A stretch of 64,000 nt of DNA from Firmicutes bacterium CAG:341 (GTDB taxonomy: Bacteria > Bacillota > Clostridia > Oscillospirales > Acutalibacteraceae), in assembly GCA_000434995.1 (NCBI GenBank), contig FR895304.1, positions 28,420 to 92,419 of the forward strand, read 5' to 3'. Within the stretch, counting starts at the first letter, position 1, and each line of letters begins with the position of its first letter. Positions 17,859 through 26,612 of this stretch are shown here, in pieces. A program made the position numbers and the translations under genes. Below the pieces are notes generated by a model. That model searched no databases. It was given only the letters and a program-made list of their open reading frames with translations, and was not told the DNA's origin.

Positions 17859-19052
17859 TTATTTCTTCTTTCCAAATGCTTTTTTCTTCTTTGTACCTGC
17901 CGTTAAAGTGCCTTCTCTTTCCATAATAAGCTTATTCGCAAAAGAAGAAATATCTTTGGCAATTACTGCTCTCGGCTTATATGTAATAAGCGGCTGACCG
18001 CTGTTGAGTGAGCTGTTTACTGTTTTCAAATCACTTGAAATTACAGCGTAAGCATCTATGCCGAGAAGATTTTCATAGTCGCTGATTTTTACATTATTCT
18101 TTTTAACATTTTTATTTATAATAAGTTTTACTTTATCCTGCTGGTTGATTTGAGACAATACATTTTGGCAAAGCTTTGCACGCTTTAATGAAAGAATATT
18201 AACATCATTAACCATAAATATATCATCACTTGATTCAAGTGCTGTAATTACAGGGTCAGTCAATGCACAGCCACAATCAAGAATAATATATTCATAATAA
18301 TTACGCGCTACATCAATAATTGCTTTTGTATGATTTGACTGAATATACTCTGCAAGTTCAGGCGAACTTGGAGAAGCAAGCACCGAAAGACCGGAAGCGT
18401 GAGTACAACAGCAGGAAGATAAATTATCAATAGAAATACCGTTAGTATCTCTTGCAAGGTCAACTATTGTTTCACTTGGGTTAAGGTCAAGTGCCATATC
18501 TGCGTCACCAAACTGCAAATCAAGGTCAACCAAAAGTACCTTTTTGCCGAGTGTTGCAAGATATACAGCAGTATTTGTACAAATGGTAGTTTTACCTACA
18601 CCGCCTTTACCGCTGAAAAATGCATAAACTCTTGAACGAACTTTTTTAGTAACATTAAAATTTTGATTAAGCTTTTTTTCGTTACCTACGATACTTTTAA
18701 CCGTATTTAAAAATTCTTCATTGCCGATATTGACATTCATTACGCGCCTAATACCGCTTTGAGCCGCGTTATTTACAAGGTCGACCGTAACATTATCAGT
18801 CATAATGATTGCAGAGCAACCAAATGAACCCAAGTTAATATCTTCAACAAAAGTCAAAAATTCAGGTGTTATTTCATCACTGTCTAAAACAAAAACTACA
18901 ACATCAGGAACAAAACCCTGAATTCTCATTTTAGATTCAGGCTGAAAATCAGCGTAACCGATAATTGAAAGTTCATCGTTTACGATTTTATTCTTAACTG
19001 CAACTTTATATTCTGTTTTTTCTGCACATACTACAATGTTTATACTGCTCAT
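17859..19052 (-). CDS. tadZ: Tad pilus localisation ATPase TadZ/CpaE
   Basis: A 397-residue MinD/ParA-like ATPase. The N-terminal 130 residues resemble an atypical receiver domain (VPDVVVFVLDSDEI... SAIIMTDN). The deviant Walker A FSGKGGVGKTTICTN lies near residue 150, followed by VLLVDLDLQFGDADMALDL and YIILDCGCALTD. TadZ/CpaE marks the site of pilus assembly, which fits the DivIVA-like gene further down. The basic C-terminus (GTKKKKAFGKKK) may bind membrane or nucleic acid. Confidence 0.93.
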   Translation of the reverse strand: MSSINIVVCAEKTEYKVAVKNKIVNDELSIIGYADFQPESKMRIQGFVPDVVVFVLDSDEITPEFLTFVEDINLGSFGCSAIIMTDNVTVDLVNNAAQSGIRRVMNVNIGNEEFLNTVKSIVGNEKKLNQNFNVTKKVRSRVYAFFSGKGGVGKTTICTNTAVYLATLGKKVLLVDLDLQFGDADMALDLNPSETIVDLARDTNGISIDNLSSCCCTHASGLSVLASPSSPELAEYIQSNHTKAIIDVARNYYEYIILDCGCALTDPVITALESSDDIFMVNDVNILSLKRAKLCQNVLSQINQQDKVKLIINKNVKKNNVKISDYENLLGIDAYAVISSDLKTVNSSLNSGQPLITYKPRAVIAKDISSFANKLIMEREGTLTAGTKKKKAFGKKK

Positions 19053-19073
19053 GGGGACTCTCCTCGTAGTTTA

Positions 19074-19769
19074 TTAGCGTCTTGGATTAAGTATAAGCTT
19101 ATAATCGTATTCGCTTTCGATTTCATAAAGCTTAAGTGCCTGCTTCTTGGTTACTTCAACAGTAAGCGTGCTGTATTTAGTAATCTTTGTTCCGCTTTGA
19201 GAAGCACTTGAATTTTCGGCATTTGTAGAAACTCTTAAGATTTTTAAATCTTTATAAGCTATTTTTGTTGTAATGTTACCTGAATCATCTTTCTTGTTAA
19301 CAAGTACATCAACTGTATCACCTTCGCTGATATAACCGTCAACACTCTTTACACTGGCTGCATCAAATGAATAAGCAACCTTACCCTGCGGAAGTTTAAG
19401 TGAAAGGGCAACATCATCACCGTTTTTATCCTGAAGTCTGTTCTTATTGATAGGTTCATTTGCATAAAGTTTGTCAACAGTAATCATATGAACATTATTA
19501 GCATCATCAACAAGCTCTTTTTGAGCTTTGATATAGCTGTCATTTGAATCGGCAGCAAGAATTTCTTTTGTGATAATTTGAGGATTATCGCCTTCAAACA
19601 TATCTGCTGTGATTTCAACATTTTTATCAATATCGGCAGTAGGTATCAATACTGTTACCATATCTGCATCTTTAAAAGTTGTTTTCTTATCAATTTCTGT
19701 TGCAAACATATATGTAGCAACACCTGCAATAATTGCAAATATTACTGCTATTAAATAAACCTTTTTCAT
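19074..19769 (-). CDS. cpaB: Flp pilus assembly protein CpaB/RcpC (SAF domain)
   Basis: A 231-residue protein anchored by one N-terminal helix (VYLIAVIFAIIAGVATYMFA). An SAF-like segment (MVTVLIPTADIDKNVEITADMF) is followed by the RcpC domain with KLPQGKVAYSFDAASVKSVDGYISEGDTVDVLVNKK. In diderms RcpC works with the secretin; with no secretin here it probably acts at the cell wall side of the membrane (inference). Confidence 0.9.
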   Translation of the reverse strand: MKKVYLIAVIFAIIAGVATYMFATEIDKKTTFKDADMVTVLIPTADIDKNVEITADMFEGDNPQIITKEILAADSNDSYIKAQKELVDDANNVHMITVDKLYANEPINKNRLQDKNGDDVALSLKLPQGKVAYSFDAASVKSVDGYISEGDTVDVLVNKKDDSGNITTKIAYKDLKILRVSTNAENSSASQSGTKITKYSTLTVEVTKKQALKLYEIESEYDYKLILNPRR

Positions 19770-19821
19770 AAATCTACCTCTTAGATAATATTAGTTACAT
19801 ATATAATATAGAGATGTAATA

Positions 19822-20361
19822 TTATACATCATCTGATTTTTCCACTTTAAATATTGAAGTTGATGTCAAAGTTCTGTGCATTTTATCCGCGCCTGAACCT
19901 AACACCGGTGTGAGCGTTGCGATTCTGCAAGAAACAACCAACTTCACATCGCCATTATACCTATTTTTAACATTTCTGTTAGCAGCAACAGCATCCAAAT
20001 CGTTTGTATATGTTATTGTTACTTTAACTTTATCCACTTTCTTAGGAAGTGAATTTTTAACCTGCGATAATATATGTACTATCTGTTCAGGGGTGGTATC
20101 ATCATTAAGTGCGTCAAGCGTATAATCAACCGGACTTTGAACTTGACCGTTAACCATATTAACATTCGTATACTCCACGCAAGCTATACGCGCCGCATTA
20201 CGAGCAGAATTTTCAACCTCAATATAGTTAACAAAAAGCCAACCATAATCAAGAATCAAAAACAGTATTATCGCAAAAATAGGAAGAACAAGAACAAATT
20301 CAATAATCGACTGGCCTTCTTCTTTCTTTTTTAATCTGTATTTATAAATTTTCGTCATCAT
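19822..20361 (-). CDS. tadE: TadE-like minor pseudopilin
   Basis: A 179-residue protein. Basic start, then KKKEEGQSIIEFVLVLPIFAIILF: a class III (prepilin) cleavage site after Gly with Glu at +5, followed by a single hydrophobic helix and YIEVENSARNAARIACVEY, typical of TadE (PF07811). The rest is an extracytoplasmic beta-rich domain. It is probably processed by the prepilin peptidase encoded upstream at 20.7 kb. Confidence 0.9.
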   Translation of the reverse strand: MMTKIYKYRLKKKEEGQSIIEFVLVLPIFAIILFLILDYGWLFVNYIEVENSARNAARIACVEYTNVNMVNGQVQSPVDYTLDALNDDTTPEQIVHILSQVKNSLPKKVDKVKVTITYTNDLDAVAANRNVKNRYNGDVKLVVSCRIATLTPVLGSGADKMHRTLTSTSIFKVEKSDDV

Positions 20362-20419
20362 ATAGAGCCTTTCACCCCTTAATCAATGCCTAAATTTGTA
20401 AAAAATCTACTTTAACTTA

Positions 20420-20450
20420 AATAAGGAGCAGGATTCCCCTGCTCCTTATT
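20420..20450 (-). terminator. Terminator-like hairpin just after the Flp pilin gene
   Basis: Perfect 13-base stem (20420-20432 with 20438-20450), 5-base loop, then TTAAGTTAAAG on the minus strand. It lies 16 bases after the flp stop and before tadE. A leaky terminator or 3' stabiliser here would give more pilin mRNA than machine mRNA. Confidence 0.7.
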
Positions 20451-20465
20451 TATAAACGCTATTTA

Positions 20466-20636
20466 TTAGTCTGCATTCAAACGTGTGTCTTCCATCTTAC
20501 TTGACATATCATTTGTCTTGTTCTTAGCTACATTCTTAATAACTACAAGAGCAACGATAGCGATAACTGCAACAATAGCAATGATAAGTACATACTCAAG
20601 CATGCCCTGTCCGTTTTCATCCTTAATAAAGCTCAT
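20466..20636 (-). CDS. flp: Flp type IVb major pilin
   Basis: A 56-residue pilin, read by hand from 20636 to 20466. The start MSFIKDENGQGMLEYVLIIA has the Flp signature: cleavage after Gly9, Glu at mature +5, Tyr at +6, followed by a continuous hydrophobic helix (IVAVIAIVALVVI) and a short polar tail KNVAKNKTNDMSSKMED. AGGAGG lies 8 bases before the ATG, the strongest ribosome binding site in the locus. It sits between the prepilin peptidase and a terminator-like hairpin, as expected for the most abundant product. Confidence 0.93.
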   Translation of the reverse strand: MSFIKDENGQGMLEYVLIIAIVAVIAIVALVVIKNVAKNKTNDMSSKMEDTRLNAD

Positions 20637-20678
20637 TTGTTTTTCCTCCTTATAAGATTTAAATAATTTATTTGTTAA

Positions 20679-21362
20679 TTAAAATATATTTTCCAGCACT
20701 ACCAGAGAATTAAGCACCGGGAAACACATTGAAATTACTACCGAGACGGAAATAAAAGGTCCCATGGGGATAAGGGTCTTCATTCCCCCACGCTTTGTTA
20801 TTTTCAAAAATACGAAAACCAACAAAACCAATATGCCAACTGTGGCCATTGTTTGTAAATAGCAACCCATATACATTATCAAGCCTACAACTGCACTGTA
20901 CTTAACATCGCCTGCACCAACAGGAACTTTCAAAAGAGTCGGGATTGTAAAAGCTACAAATCCAAGAAAGAAACCTATGCCAGCATTAAGCAATGTGTAA
21001 TTTGTGTGTGTAGTGACGCATTGATAAATCACATATGCCGCCTGAACCACTATCATTGAAAGCAAAAGCGAATTAGGAATTTTGCGAATCAACGAATCAA
21101 CTATTGCGATGGTTAACATCGGAAGCAGAAGCACCAAATTTCTTATCAGTGCAATTTCGTCATCAGCAGTTAATACCAAACCTACTGAAGCGACAGCCCC
21201 TGCCAAAGCTGTTAATATGTAAGTTGACTTTTTTCTTAAAACGATAATATCACCGGGATCTTCGCTTCTGGAAAGAATCAACCTTTTTGCTAACGGTACT
21301 GCGGCAAGCCCTAAAGCAACGCCGAACAAAATACCGATTAAAGCCTTAATAATAATATTCAT
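20679..21362 (-). CDS. tadV: Prepilin peptidase (TadV/CpaA, A24 family)
   Basis: Membrane aspartic protease that cleaves the Flp and TadE leader peptides. The 227 residues hold about six helices. The two catalytic aspartates are in IVDSLIRKIPN and GAGDVKYSAVVG (the GxGD motif). It lacks the N-terminal methyltransferase-type domain of PilD, as is usual for TadV. It is the first gene of the Tad operon, 42 bases before flp. Confidence 0.92.
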   Translation of the reverse strand: MNIIIKALIGILFGVALGLAAVPLAKRLILSRSEDPGDIIVLRKKSTYILTALAGAVASVGLVLTADDEIALIRNLVLLLPMLTIAIVDSLIRKIPNSLLLSMIVVQAAYVIYQCVTTHTNYTLLNAGIGFFLGFVAFTIPTLLKVPVGAGDVKYSAVVGLIMYMGCYLQTMATVGILVLLVFVFLKITKRGGMKTLIPMGPFISVSVVISMCFPVLNSLVVLENIF

Positions 21363-21455
21363 TTGCTCATTTGTTAATTACTTATTTGTAATTATTTAAT
21401 AAACTTTGAATGACTTTTTAATAAATCATTTTGTCTATCTCTTAACTACAACTAA

Positions 21456-21484
21456 ATATTAGCACTATTGCACAAAAAAATCAA
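21456..21484 (-). promoter_or_regulatory. Candidate promoter of the Tad operon
   Basis: TTGATT (21479-21484) and TAATAT (21456-21461) on the minus strand with a 17-base spacer, about 90 bases before the prepilin peptidase gene. The rest of 21363-21636 is AT-rich with no gene I can see. Confidence 0.5.
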
Positions 21485-21636
21485 TAGCTTTTATAAATTT
21501 TGTTTAATTTGTATAATTTTAAGTGTCGAAATTAGCAAAACTTACAATATTGTTCGATGTTGAACTAACATTATGCGTTTTGAATTACAAGTAAATATAT
21601 TATGAATTTTTTGAAAACGATTCAAGGGAATATATT

Positions 21637-22788
21637 CTACTTATTGTACTTATTAACTGTATATATTTTTTCGCTGTAAAGTGATAAATTATCTAAAAGT
21701 TGCTTTTCAACCGTATCTTTTTTCTTTGCATTGAAGTATTTTACCTTTTTTCTGTTTCCCGAAGCCTCATAATAAATTATTTTACCTTTTTTGGATTCGG
21801 CAATTGCAAATTGGTGCAAAAGTTTATCATCCTTATAAATATCGGCAAAGCTGATTTCGCCCTCGCTGTCATAGTAAAGTGCAAATTCAGCCATAGCACC
21901 CTCATACCCTTGACCTGCTTTATACTCCCTTGAAAGTACATCATCAAAAGTTTTTTGGTATGTATCATTCTCACTGTATCCGGCATAAGTCACACTGTAT
22001 TCTTTAACAGATGAAATGTCGCTTGCGCGCATAATTGCACTTTTTTCACTGTTAGTATGCAGACCTTTCTCTTCAAGTGCCATCATATATCCAAACCAAC
22101 CGTAATCGGCAGTATATCTTTCAACGCTCAACACTTTGGCATCAGGCTTTATATTATTTTCTATTATATTTATAAACGGTAAAAATGCATTTTTATATTG
22201 TTCTTCCCTCCAACTGCGCTCACCAAAAAACGGCAAATCCTTAGTTTGAGCCATACAAGTATCAAGAAGTGCGCGGAAAGTTACCACTGTATCAGCCTTA
22301 TTTTCACCTGCATATTCAAATACATCACTGCAAACAAAATCCACATTATCAAGCCCAAGCTTTTCCTTAAGCTTATTTGCATTTTCAATTGCGGATGAAT
22401 TAACATCCACACCGGTAATATGGCAGTTCGGATACATTTTTGCTATAAAGCAAGTTACAATACCGCAATCGCAGGCAAGGTCTAATATCTGCTTTGAATC
22501 AAAAAGTTCGGCGTAATCAATAATTAAATTTCCCAAATGCCTGAAAAGTCCGCCGTCAAAAGCCGCTGAAATATAAATAGAGCCATCAAATGTTTCATTC
22601 TTTATTTTATAAAACACCATATTACTTGAATTACTGTGCTTTGCACGCGAATTAAGCTCAGCGGCAACCTTTTGGGTATAATCCTTATTAGTTCTCACAG
22701 CAAGGCCGGCAATAAATTCATTAGATGATTTAACATATTTAAGGCCGATTTCCTGCATATAATTATCAACTTGTTCGTAAGTTTTCAT
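21637..22788 (-). CDS. Class I SAM-dependent methyltransferase
   Basis: A 383-residue protein with a Rossmann methyltransferase core. The SAM motif ILDLACDCGIVTCFIA lies near residue 103, followed by HITGVDVNSSAIENANKL (acidic ribose-binding end of strand 2) and DVFEYAGENKADTVVTF. Substrate not recognisable. It ends alone near 21.6 kb and lies 11 bases after ispE, so it may be the distal gene of the 26.2-21.6 kb transcript. Confidence 0.8.
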   Translation of the reverse strand: MKTYEQVDNYMQEIGLKYVKSSNEFIAGLAVRTNKDYTQKVAAELNSRAKHSNSSNMVFYKIKNETFDGSIYISAAFDGGLFRHLGNLIIDYAELFDSKQILDLACDCGIVTCFIAKMYPNCHITGVDVNSSAIENANKLKEKLGLDNVDFVCSDVFEYAGENKADTVVTFRALLDTCMAQTKDLPFFGERSWREEQYKNAFLPFINIIENNIKPDAKVLSVERYTADYGWFGYMMALEEKGLHTNSEKSAIMRASDISSVKEYSVTYAGYSENDTYQKTFDDVLSREYKAGQGYEGAMAEFALYYDSEGEISFADIYKDDKLLHQFAIAESKKGKIIYYEASGNRKKVKYFNAKKKDTVEKQLLDNLSLYSEKIYTVNKYNK

Positions 22789-22799
22789 ATAACCACCAA

Positions 22800-23675
22800 T
22801 TATTTTATAATTTTACAGCCTTTATTTACAGGCTTTGTTACAGCAATATCCTTTGCAAGAGTTTTAAGTTCAAGTGCAGATTTTTCAGCTTTTTCTTTAT
22901 CATCAAAAATACCGAAAACAGTAGGGCCGCTTCCGCTCATACATACTCCCAATGCACCGTTAGTTCTCATAACTTCTTTAATATCCACCTTATTCGGCAC
23001 TTCAATAAACTGCTCAAAAACATTTTCCATTTTAGAACATATTTCGCAAAGTTCCCTATTTTGCATTGCACAAAGCATACCGAATTTATCAGGTGTATGG
23101 CGCTTGCCGACTGTGTCAAACTGTGCATAAGCCTTGCCGGTATTAACGCCGCAATCAGGCTTGGCAATTACAATAAAGCACTGCCTGAGAGGTTTAACTT
23201 TATTAAGCACATCACCGATACCCTGTGCAAGCAAGGTACCGCCCTTTATACAAAACGGTACATCAGCCCCGATTTTAACACCGATATTGCAAAGTTCATC
23301 ATCACTTAAACCTGCATTTAACAGTTCATTAAGTGCAACAAGAGTACCTGCACCGTCGGCACTGCCGCCGGCAAGCCCCGCTTGGTGTGGAATACGCTTA
23401 ACAATGTCAATATTTACACCTTTATTTTTTATTTTAGTTGTTTTAAAAAATGCATCTGCCGCTTTATATGCAATATTTTTTTCATCAAGCGGAATATCCT
23501 CAATATTGCAAGTGATAGTTATCTTTTTTGAATTTGTTTCGGTAACCGTAACGGTATCATAAAGGCCGATACTTTGCATTATCATAAACAAATCGTGATA
23601 ACCGTCCGGGCGGGTGCAGATAATATCAAGCATCAAGTTAATCTTTGCATAAGCTTTAACTTTAACTTCCATCAA
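22800..23675 (-). CDS. ispE: 4-diphosphocytidyl-2-C-methyl-D-erythritol kinase
   Basis: GHMP kinase of the MEP isoprenoid pathway; phosphorylates the 2-hydroxyl of CDP-methylerythritol. 291 residues. Motifs: VKAYAKINLMLDI with the catalytic Lys/Asn region, the ATP-binding PHQAGLAGGSADGAGTLVALN near residues 97-117, ADVPFCIKGG, and the third GHMP motif MSGSGPTVFGIF. A second ATG at 23672 may be the true start. It overlaps the aminotransferase stop. Confidence 0.95.
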   Translation of the reverse strand: MMEVKVKAYAKINLMLDIICTRPDGYHDLFMIMQSIGLYDTVTVTETNSKKITITCNIEDIPLDEKNIAYKAADAFFKTTKIKNKGVNIDIVKRIPHQAGLAGGSADGAGTLVALNELLNAGLSDDELCNIGVKIGADVPFCIKGGTLLAQGIGDVLNKVKPLRQCFIVIAKPDCGVNTGKAYAQFDTVGKRHTPDKFGMLCAMQNRELCEICSKMENVFEQFIEVPNKVDIKEVMRTNGALGVCMSGSGPTVFGIFDDKEKAEKSALELKTLAKDIAVTKPVNKGCKIIK

Positions 23676-24847
23676 TTTTCTCCAAGTTCTTTTATAAATT
23701 CACCGATACGCCTTACTGCCTCTTTAATGTTATCTATTGAATAGCAATAAGAAACACGAATAAAGCCTTCGCCGCAATCACCGAAAGCATTTCCCGGTAT
23801 AACAGCAACTCTTTTAGACATTACAAGCTTTTCACAGAATTCTTCAGATGAAAGACCCGTTGATTTAATACAAGGGAACAAATAAAACGCACCCTCCGGC
23901 TCAAAGCAATCAAGTCCGATTTTTCTAAAAGCATCAACTGTAAAGCGGCGGCGCATATCGTAATCTTCACGCATTTTTTTAATATCATCATCACCGTTGC
24001 GCAAAGCTTCAATAGCGGCATACTGCGAAGTTGTAGGGGCAGACATAATTGCATATTGGTGAAGCTTAGTCATTTGCTTAATTATAGGAGCAGGACCCAG
24101 CGCATAGCCGAGTCGCCAACCGGTCATAGAATAAGTTTTTGAAAAGCCATTGATTATAATTGTGCGTTCCCGCATTGAATCAAGTGACGCAATAGTTGTA
24201 TGCTCCTCATCACCGTAAGTAAGTTCACTGTAAATTTCATCTGAAAGTACAAGCAAATCGTGCTTTTTGATTACAGCGGCAATCTTTTCCAAATCGCCTT
24301 TACGCATAACCGCACCGGTAGGATTATTAGGAAAAGGCAATACAATAAGCTTGGTTTTATCTGTTACCGCATTTTCAATTTCTTCCGGCATAAGCTTAAA
24401 GTTGTCCTCATTTTTAGTAACAATAGGAACAGGTACGCCACCGCAAATTTCAATAATTGGTTTGTAGCAAACAAAACTTGGTTCAACAACCAATACTTCA
24501 TCTCCCGGGCATACAAGCGAGCGAATAGCCATATCTATTCCCTCCGAACCGCCTACGGTAACCGTAATTTCTGTTTTAGGATCGTATTGCACATTAAATT
24601 TGCGCTTATAATAATCGGCAATTTCATCTCTTAAAAGGGAAAGACCTGCATTTGCAGTATATCTTGTAGCACCCTGTTCAAGAGAATTGATACCTGTTTG
24701 CCTAATATGCCACGGGGTTTTAAAATCAGGTTCGCCGACACCGAGAGATATAACATTATCCATCTCTTCTGCGATAGAAAAGAATTTTCTGATTCCACTC
24801 GGCTTAATACTGACAAGAGTTGGGTTTAAATAATTATTGTAGTCCAT
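23672..24847 (-). CDS. Class I/II pyridoxal-phosphate aminotransferase
   Basis: A 391-residue fold-type I aminotransferase. Seen: the N-terminal SLGVGEPDFKTP, PFPNNPTGAVM, DEIYSELTYG, and the PLP-binding Lys in GFSKTYSMTGWRLGY near residue 237. Family members act on aspartate, alanine or aromatic amino acids; the specificity cannot be read here. It overlaps the Lrp/AsnC regulator gene by one base, which suggests amino-acid-responsive control. Confidence 0.9.
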   Translation of the reverse strand: MDYNNYLNPTLVSIKPSGIRKFFSIAEEMDNVISLGVGEPDFKTPWHIRQTGINSLEQGATRYTANAGLSLLRDEIADYYKRKFNVQYDPKTEITVTVGGSEGIDMAIRSLVCPGDEVLVVEPSFVCYKPIIEICGGVPVPIVTKNEDNFKLMPEEIENAVTDKTKLIVLPFPNNPTGAVMRKGDLEKIAAVIKKHDLLVLSDEIYSELTYGDEEHTTIASLDSMRERTIIINGFSKTYSMTGWRLGYALGPAPIIKQMTKLHQYAIMSAPTTSQYAAIEALRNGDDDIKKMREDYDMRRRFTVDAFRKIGLDCFEPEGAFYLFPCIKSTGLSSEEFCEKLVMSKRVAVIPGNAFGDCGEGFIRVSYCYSIDNIKEAVRRIGEFIKELGEN

Positions 24848-25326
24848 CAGAATGAAAAAATCCCCCTATCATCCTTTGGAGCTTCTGTAAAAAATACACC
24901 CTGCTCCTTATATTTTTTTAGAATGAAATGGGTTGCGGTTGACATAACACCGTCAAGCGGTGAAAGCCTGTTAGCAACAAAAAGCGCAATTTCTTCAAAT
25001 GATTTATCAGAAACCATACAGCAAAGGTCGAAACCGCCACTCATAAGATAAATGCTTTCAACCTCTTCGAGCTGGGCAATTCTGTTTGCAATTTCATCAA
25101 AACCATGGCCGAATTTTGGCTGAACCCTAATTTCGATAAGTGCTGTTACGGTTTGCATTTTGGCCTTATTTTTATCTATCATGGCACGATAGCCTTTAAT
25201 AATTCCCGTTTCTTCATAAAGGCGAATTTGTGCTTCAACTTCTTCTTCGGTTTTACCAAGCATAACAGCAATTTCTCTGTTTGAAAGCCTTGGGTTTGTT
25301 TCAAGTATTTCTAATAACTTTTCCAT
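24847..25326 (-). CDS. Lrp/AsnC-family transcriptional regulator
   Basis: A 159-residue regulator. N-terminal winged HTH (NPRLSNREIAVMLGKTEEEVEAQIRLYEETGIIKGYRAMID) and C-terminal AsnC/RAM ligand domain (IEIRVQPKFGHGFDEIANRIAQLEEVESIYLMSGGFDLCCMV). Such proteins sense amino acids and often control adjacent transport or transamination genes. It is co-transcribed with the aminotransferase that follows. Confidence 0.92.
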   Translation of the reverse strand: MEKLLEILETNPRLSNREIAVMLGKTEEEVEAQIRLYEETGIIKGYRAMIDKNKAKMQTVTALIEIRVQPKFGHGFDEIANRIAQLEEVESIYLMSGGFDLCCMVSDKSFEEIALFVANRLSPLDGVMSTATHFILKKYKEQGVFFTEAPKDDRGIFSF

Positions 25327-25348
25327 ATAAAAATTCCTTATCTAAATA

Positions 25349-26158
25349 TTATTCAATAGTAATCAGTTTAGGCTGATGTTTTTCATAAACAGTAACATAA
25401 TCAAAGCCTGCCGCTCGTGCAACATCATAGCCTTGGTTTATGCCTTGGCACACTCTGTTTGCATAATGCGAGTCTGAACCGACTGTAATATATTTACCAC
25501 CGAGTTCTTTATATCTTTTAACAAAAGATACATTAGGCAATGTATCTTTCATATCCATAAAAAGACCCGAAGTGTTAATTTCAAGTGCCTTATCTTTTTT
25601 GATAAGTTCTTCAAATATAGCGTCGCATACATCTTGATACTTTTTCATATCAACTTCAATTTTCTCCCTGGCGACAATATATCTTAAAGGATAAGTCAGG
25701 TGTGCAAGCGAATCAAAAGCACCCCATTGGCAAAGTTCCAAAAGGCCATCAAAATATTTACTCAATAGGTCATCAATATCATATTTTTGATAATCAAGGA
25801 AAAAGAAATCCTCCATATTTTCAAGATTATGAAGTGAACCTAAAACGAAATCATAATCATACTTTTGAAGTAAAGCTTGAGTTTCTTTCTTTCTGTAAAT
25901 TCCCTGGCCTATTTCAATACCTTTAAGTATTTTAATTTTATCACTGTATTTAGATATACATTCATTCAAATCTTTAAGCTGCGGCGGGCAAAGCTCATCA
26001 GGATTCATATCCGCACCGTCAATATCGCAATGGTCTGTTATCGCAATAACTTTTGCACCTTTTTCTATTGCGCTGAGGCAAAGGGACTCAACGCTGTCAT
26101 TTCCGTCAAAAGAATGAATTGAATGGGTGTGAACATCAACAATATTTTTATATTCCAA
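25349..26158 (-). CDS. PHP-domain phosphoesterase, histidinol-phosphatase-like
   Basis: A 269-residue PHP protein. Metal-binding motifs DVHTHSIHSFDG, AITDHCD, the central VLGSLHN, and the C-terminal VGSDSHYANRVCQG fit the HisJ/YcdX fold. HisJ is one possibility, but no his genes are near. The ORF can extend to TTG 26173; I prefer TTG 26158 because GAGAGG lies 7 bases upstream. It leads the minus-strand unit running toward ispE. Confidence 0.8.
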   Translation of the reverse strand: MEYKNIVDVHTHSIHSFDGNDSVESLCLSAIEKGAKVIAITDHCDIDGADMNPDELCPPQLKDLNECISKYSDKIKILKGIEIGQGIYRKKETQALLQKYDYDFVLGSLHNLENMEDFFFLDYQKYDIDDLLSKYFDGLLELCQWGAFDSLAHLTYPLRYIVAREKIEVDMKKYQDVCDAIFEELIKKDKALEINTSGLFMDMKDTLPNVSFVKRYKELGGKYITVGSDSHYANRVCQGINQGYDVARAAGFDYVTVYEKHQPKLITIE

Positions 26159-26248
26159 TTTTTTGCCTCTCAATATAATGTAAATATAATAAGCTTTTGT
26201 TATAATAACACAAAATACAAAAAAATAAAATATATTTCTTATACTTTA

Positions 26249-26277
26249 TTGAAAAAAGTTTATCACTCTGTTATAAT
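26249..26277 (+). promoter_or_regulatory. Promoter of the ACT-PFL pair
   Basis: TTGAAA (26249-26254) and TATAAT (26272-26277), spacer 17 bases, about 55 bases before the ACT-domain gene. Confidence 0.75.
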
Positions 26278-26331
26278 TTTAAGCAATACGATTATAAACT
26301 ATACAGTAATTTGCGTATCGGAGGTAACAAT

Positions 26332-26601
26332 ATGAGAGCATTTATTACAGTTGTAGGTAAAGACACAGTAGGAATTCTTGCAAAAGTTTCATCTATCTGT
26401 GCAAAATATGAAATTAACATTACCGAAGTAAGCCAGACTATTCTTGATGATATGTTTTGTATGATTATGCTTGCTGACATAAGCAACAGCACAGTCGGAT
26501 TTGTTCAATTTGCAGATGAGCTTACAAAATACGGTGATGAAAACAGCCTCTCAATTCACGCAATGCACGAGGATATTTTTAACTCAATGCATAGAATATA
26601 G
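26332..26601 (+). CDS. ACT-domain protein (UPF0237 type)
   Basis: An 89-residue stand-alone ACT domain: [41 protein letters not shown] domains bind amino acids or other small ligands. The ATG at 26332 follows GGAGG by 7 bases. It is followed, 11 bases on, by the PFL/UPF0210 gene, and this pairing is conserved across many Firmicutes, so the ACT protein may regulate or partner that enzyme. Confidence 0.9.
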   Translation: MRAFITVVGKDTVGILAKVSSICAKYEINITEVSQTILDDMFCMIMLADISNSTVGFVQFADELTKYGDENSLSIHAMHEDIFNSMHRI

Positions 26602-26612
26602 GAGGTGTAACC

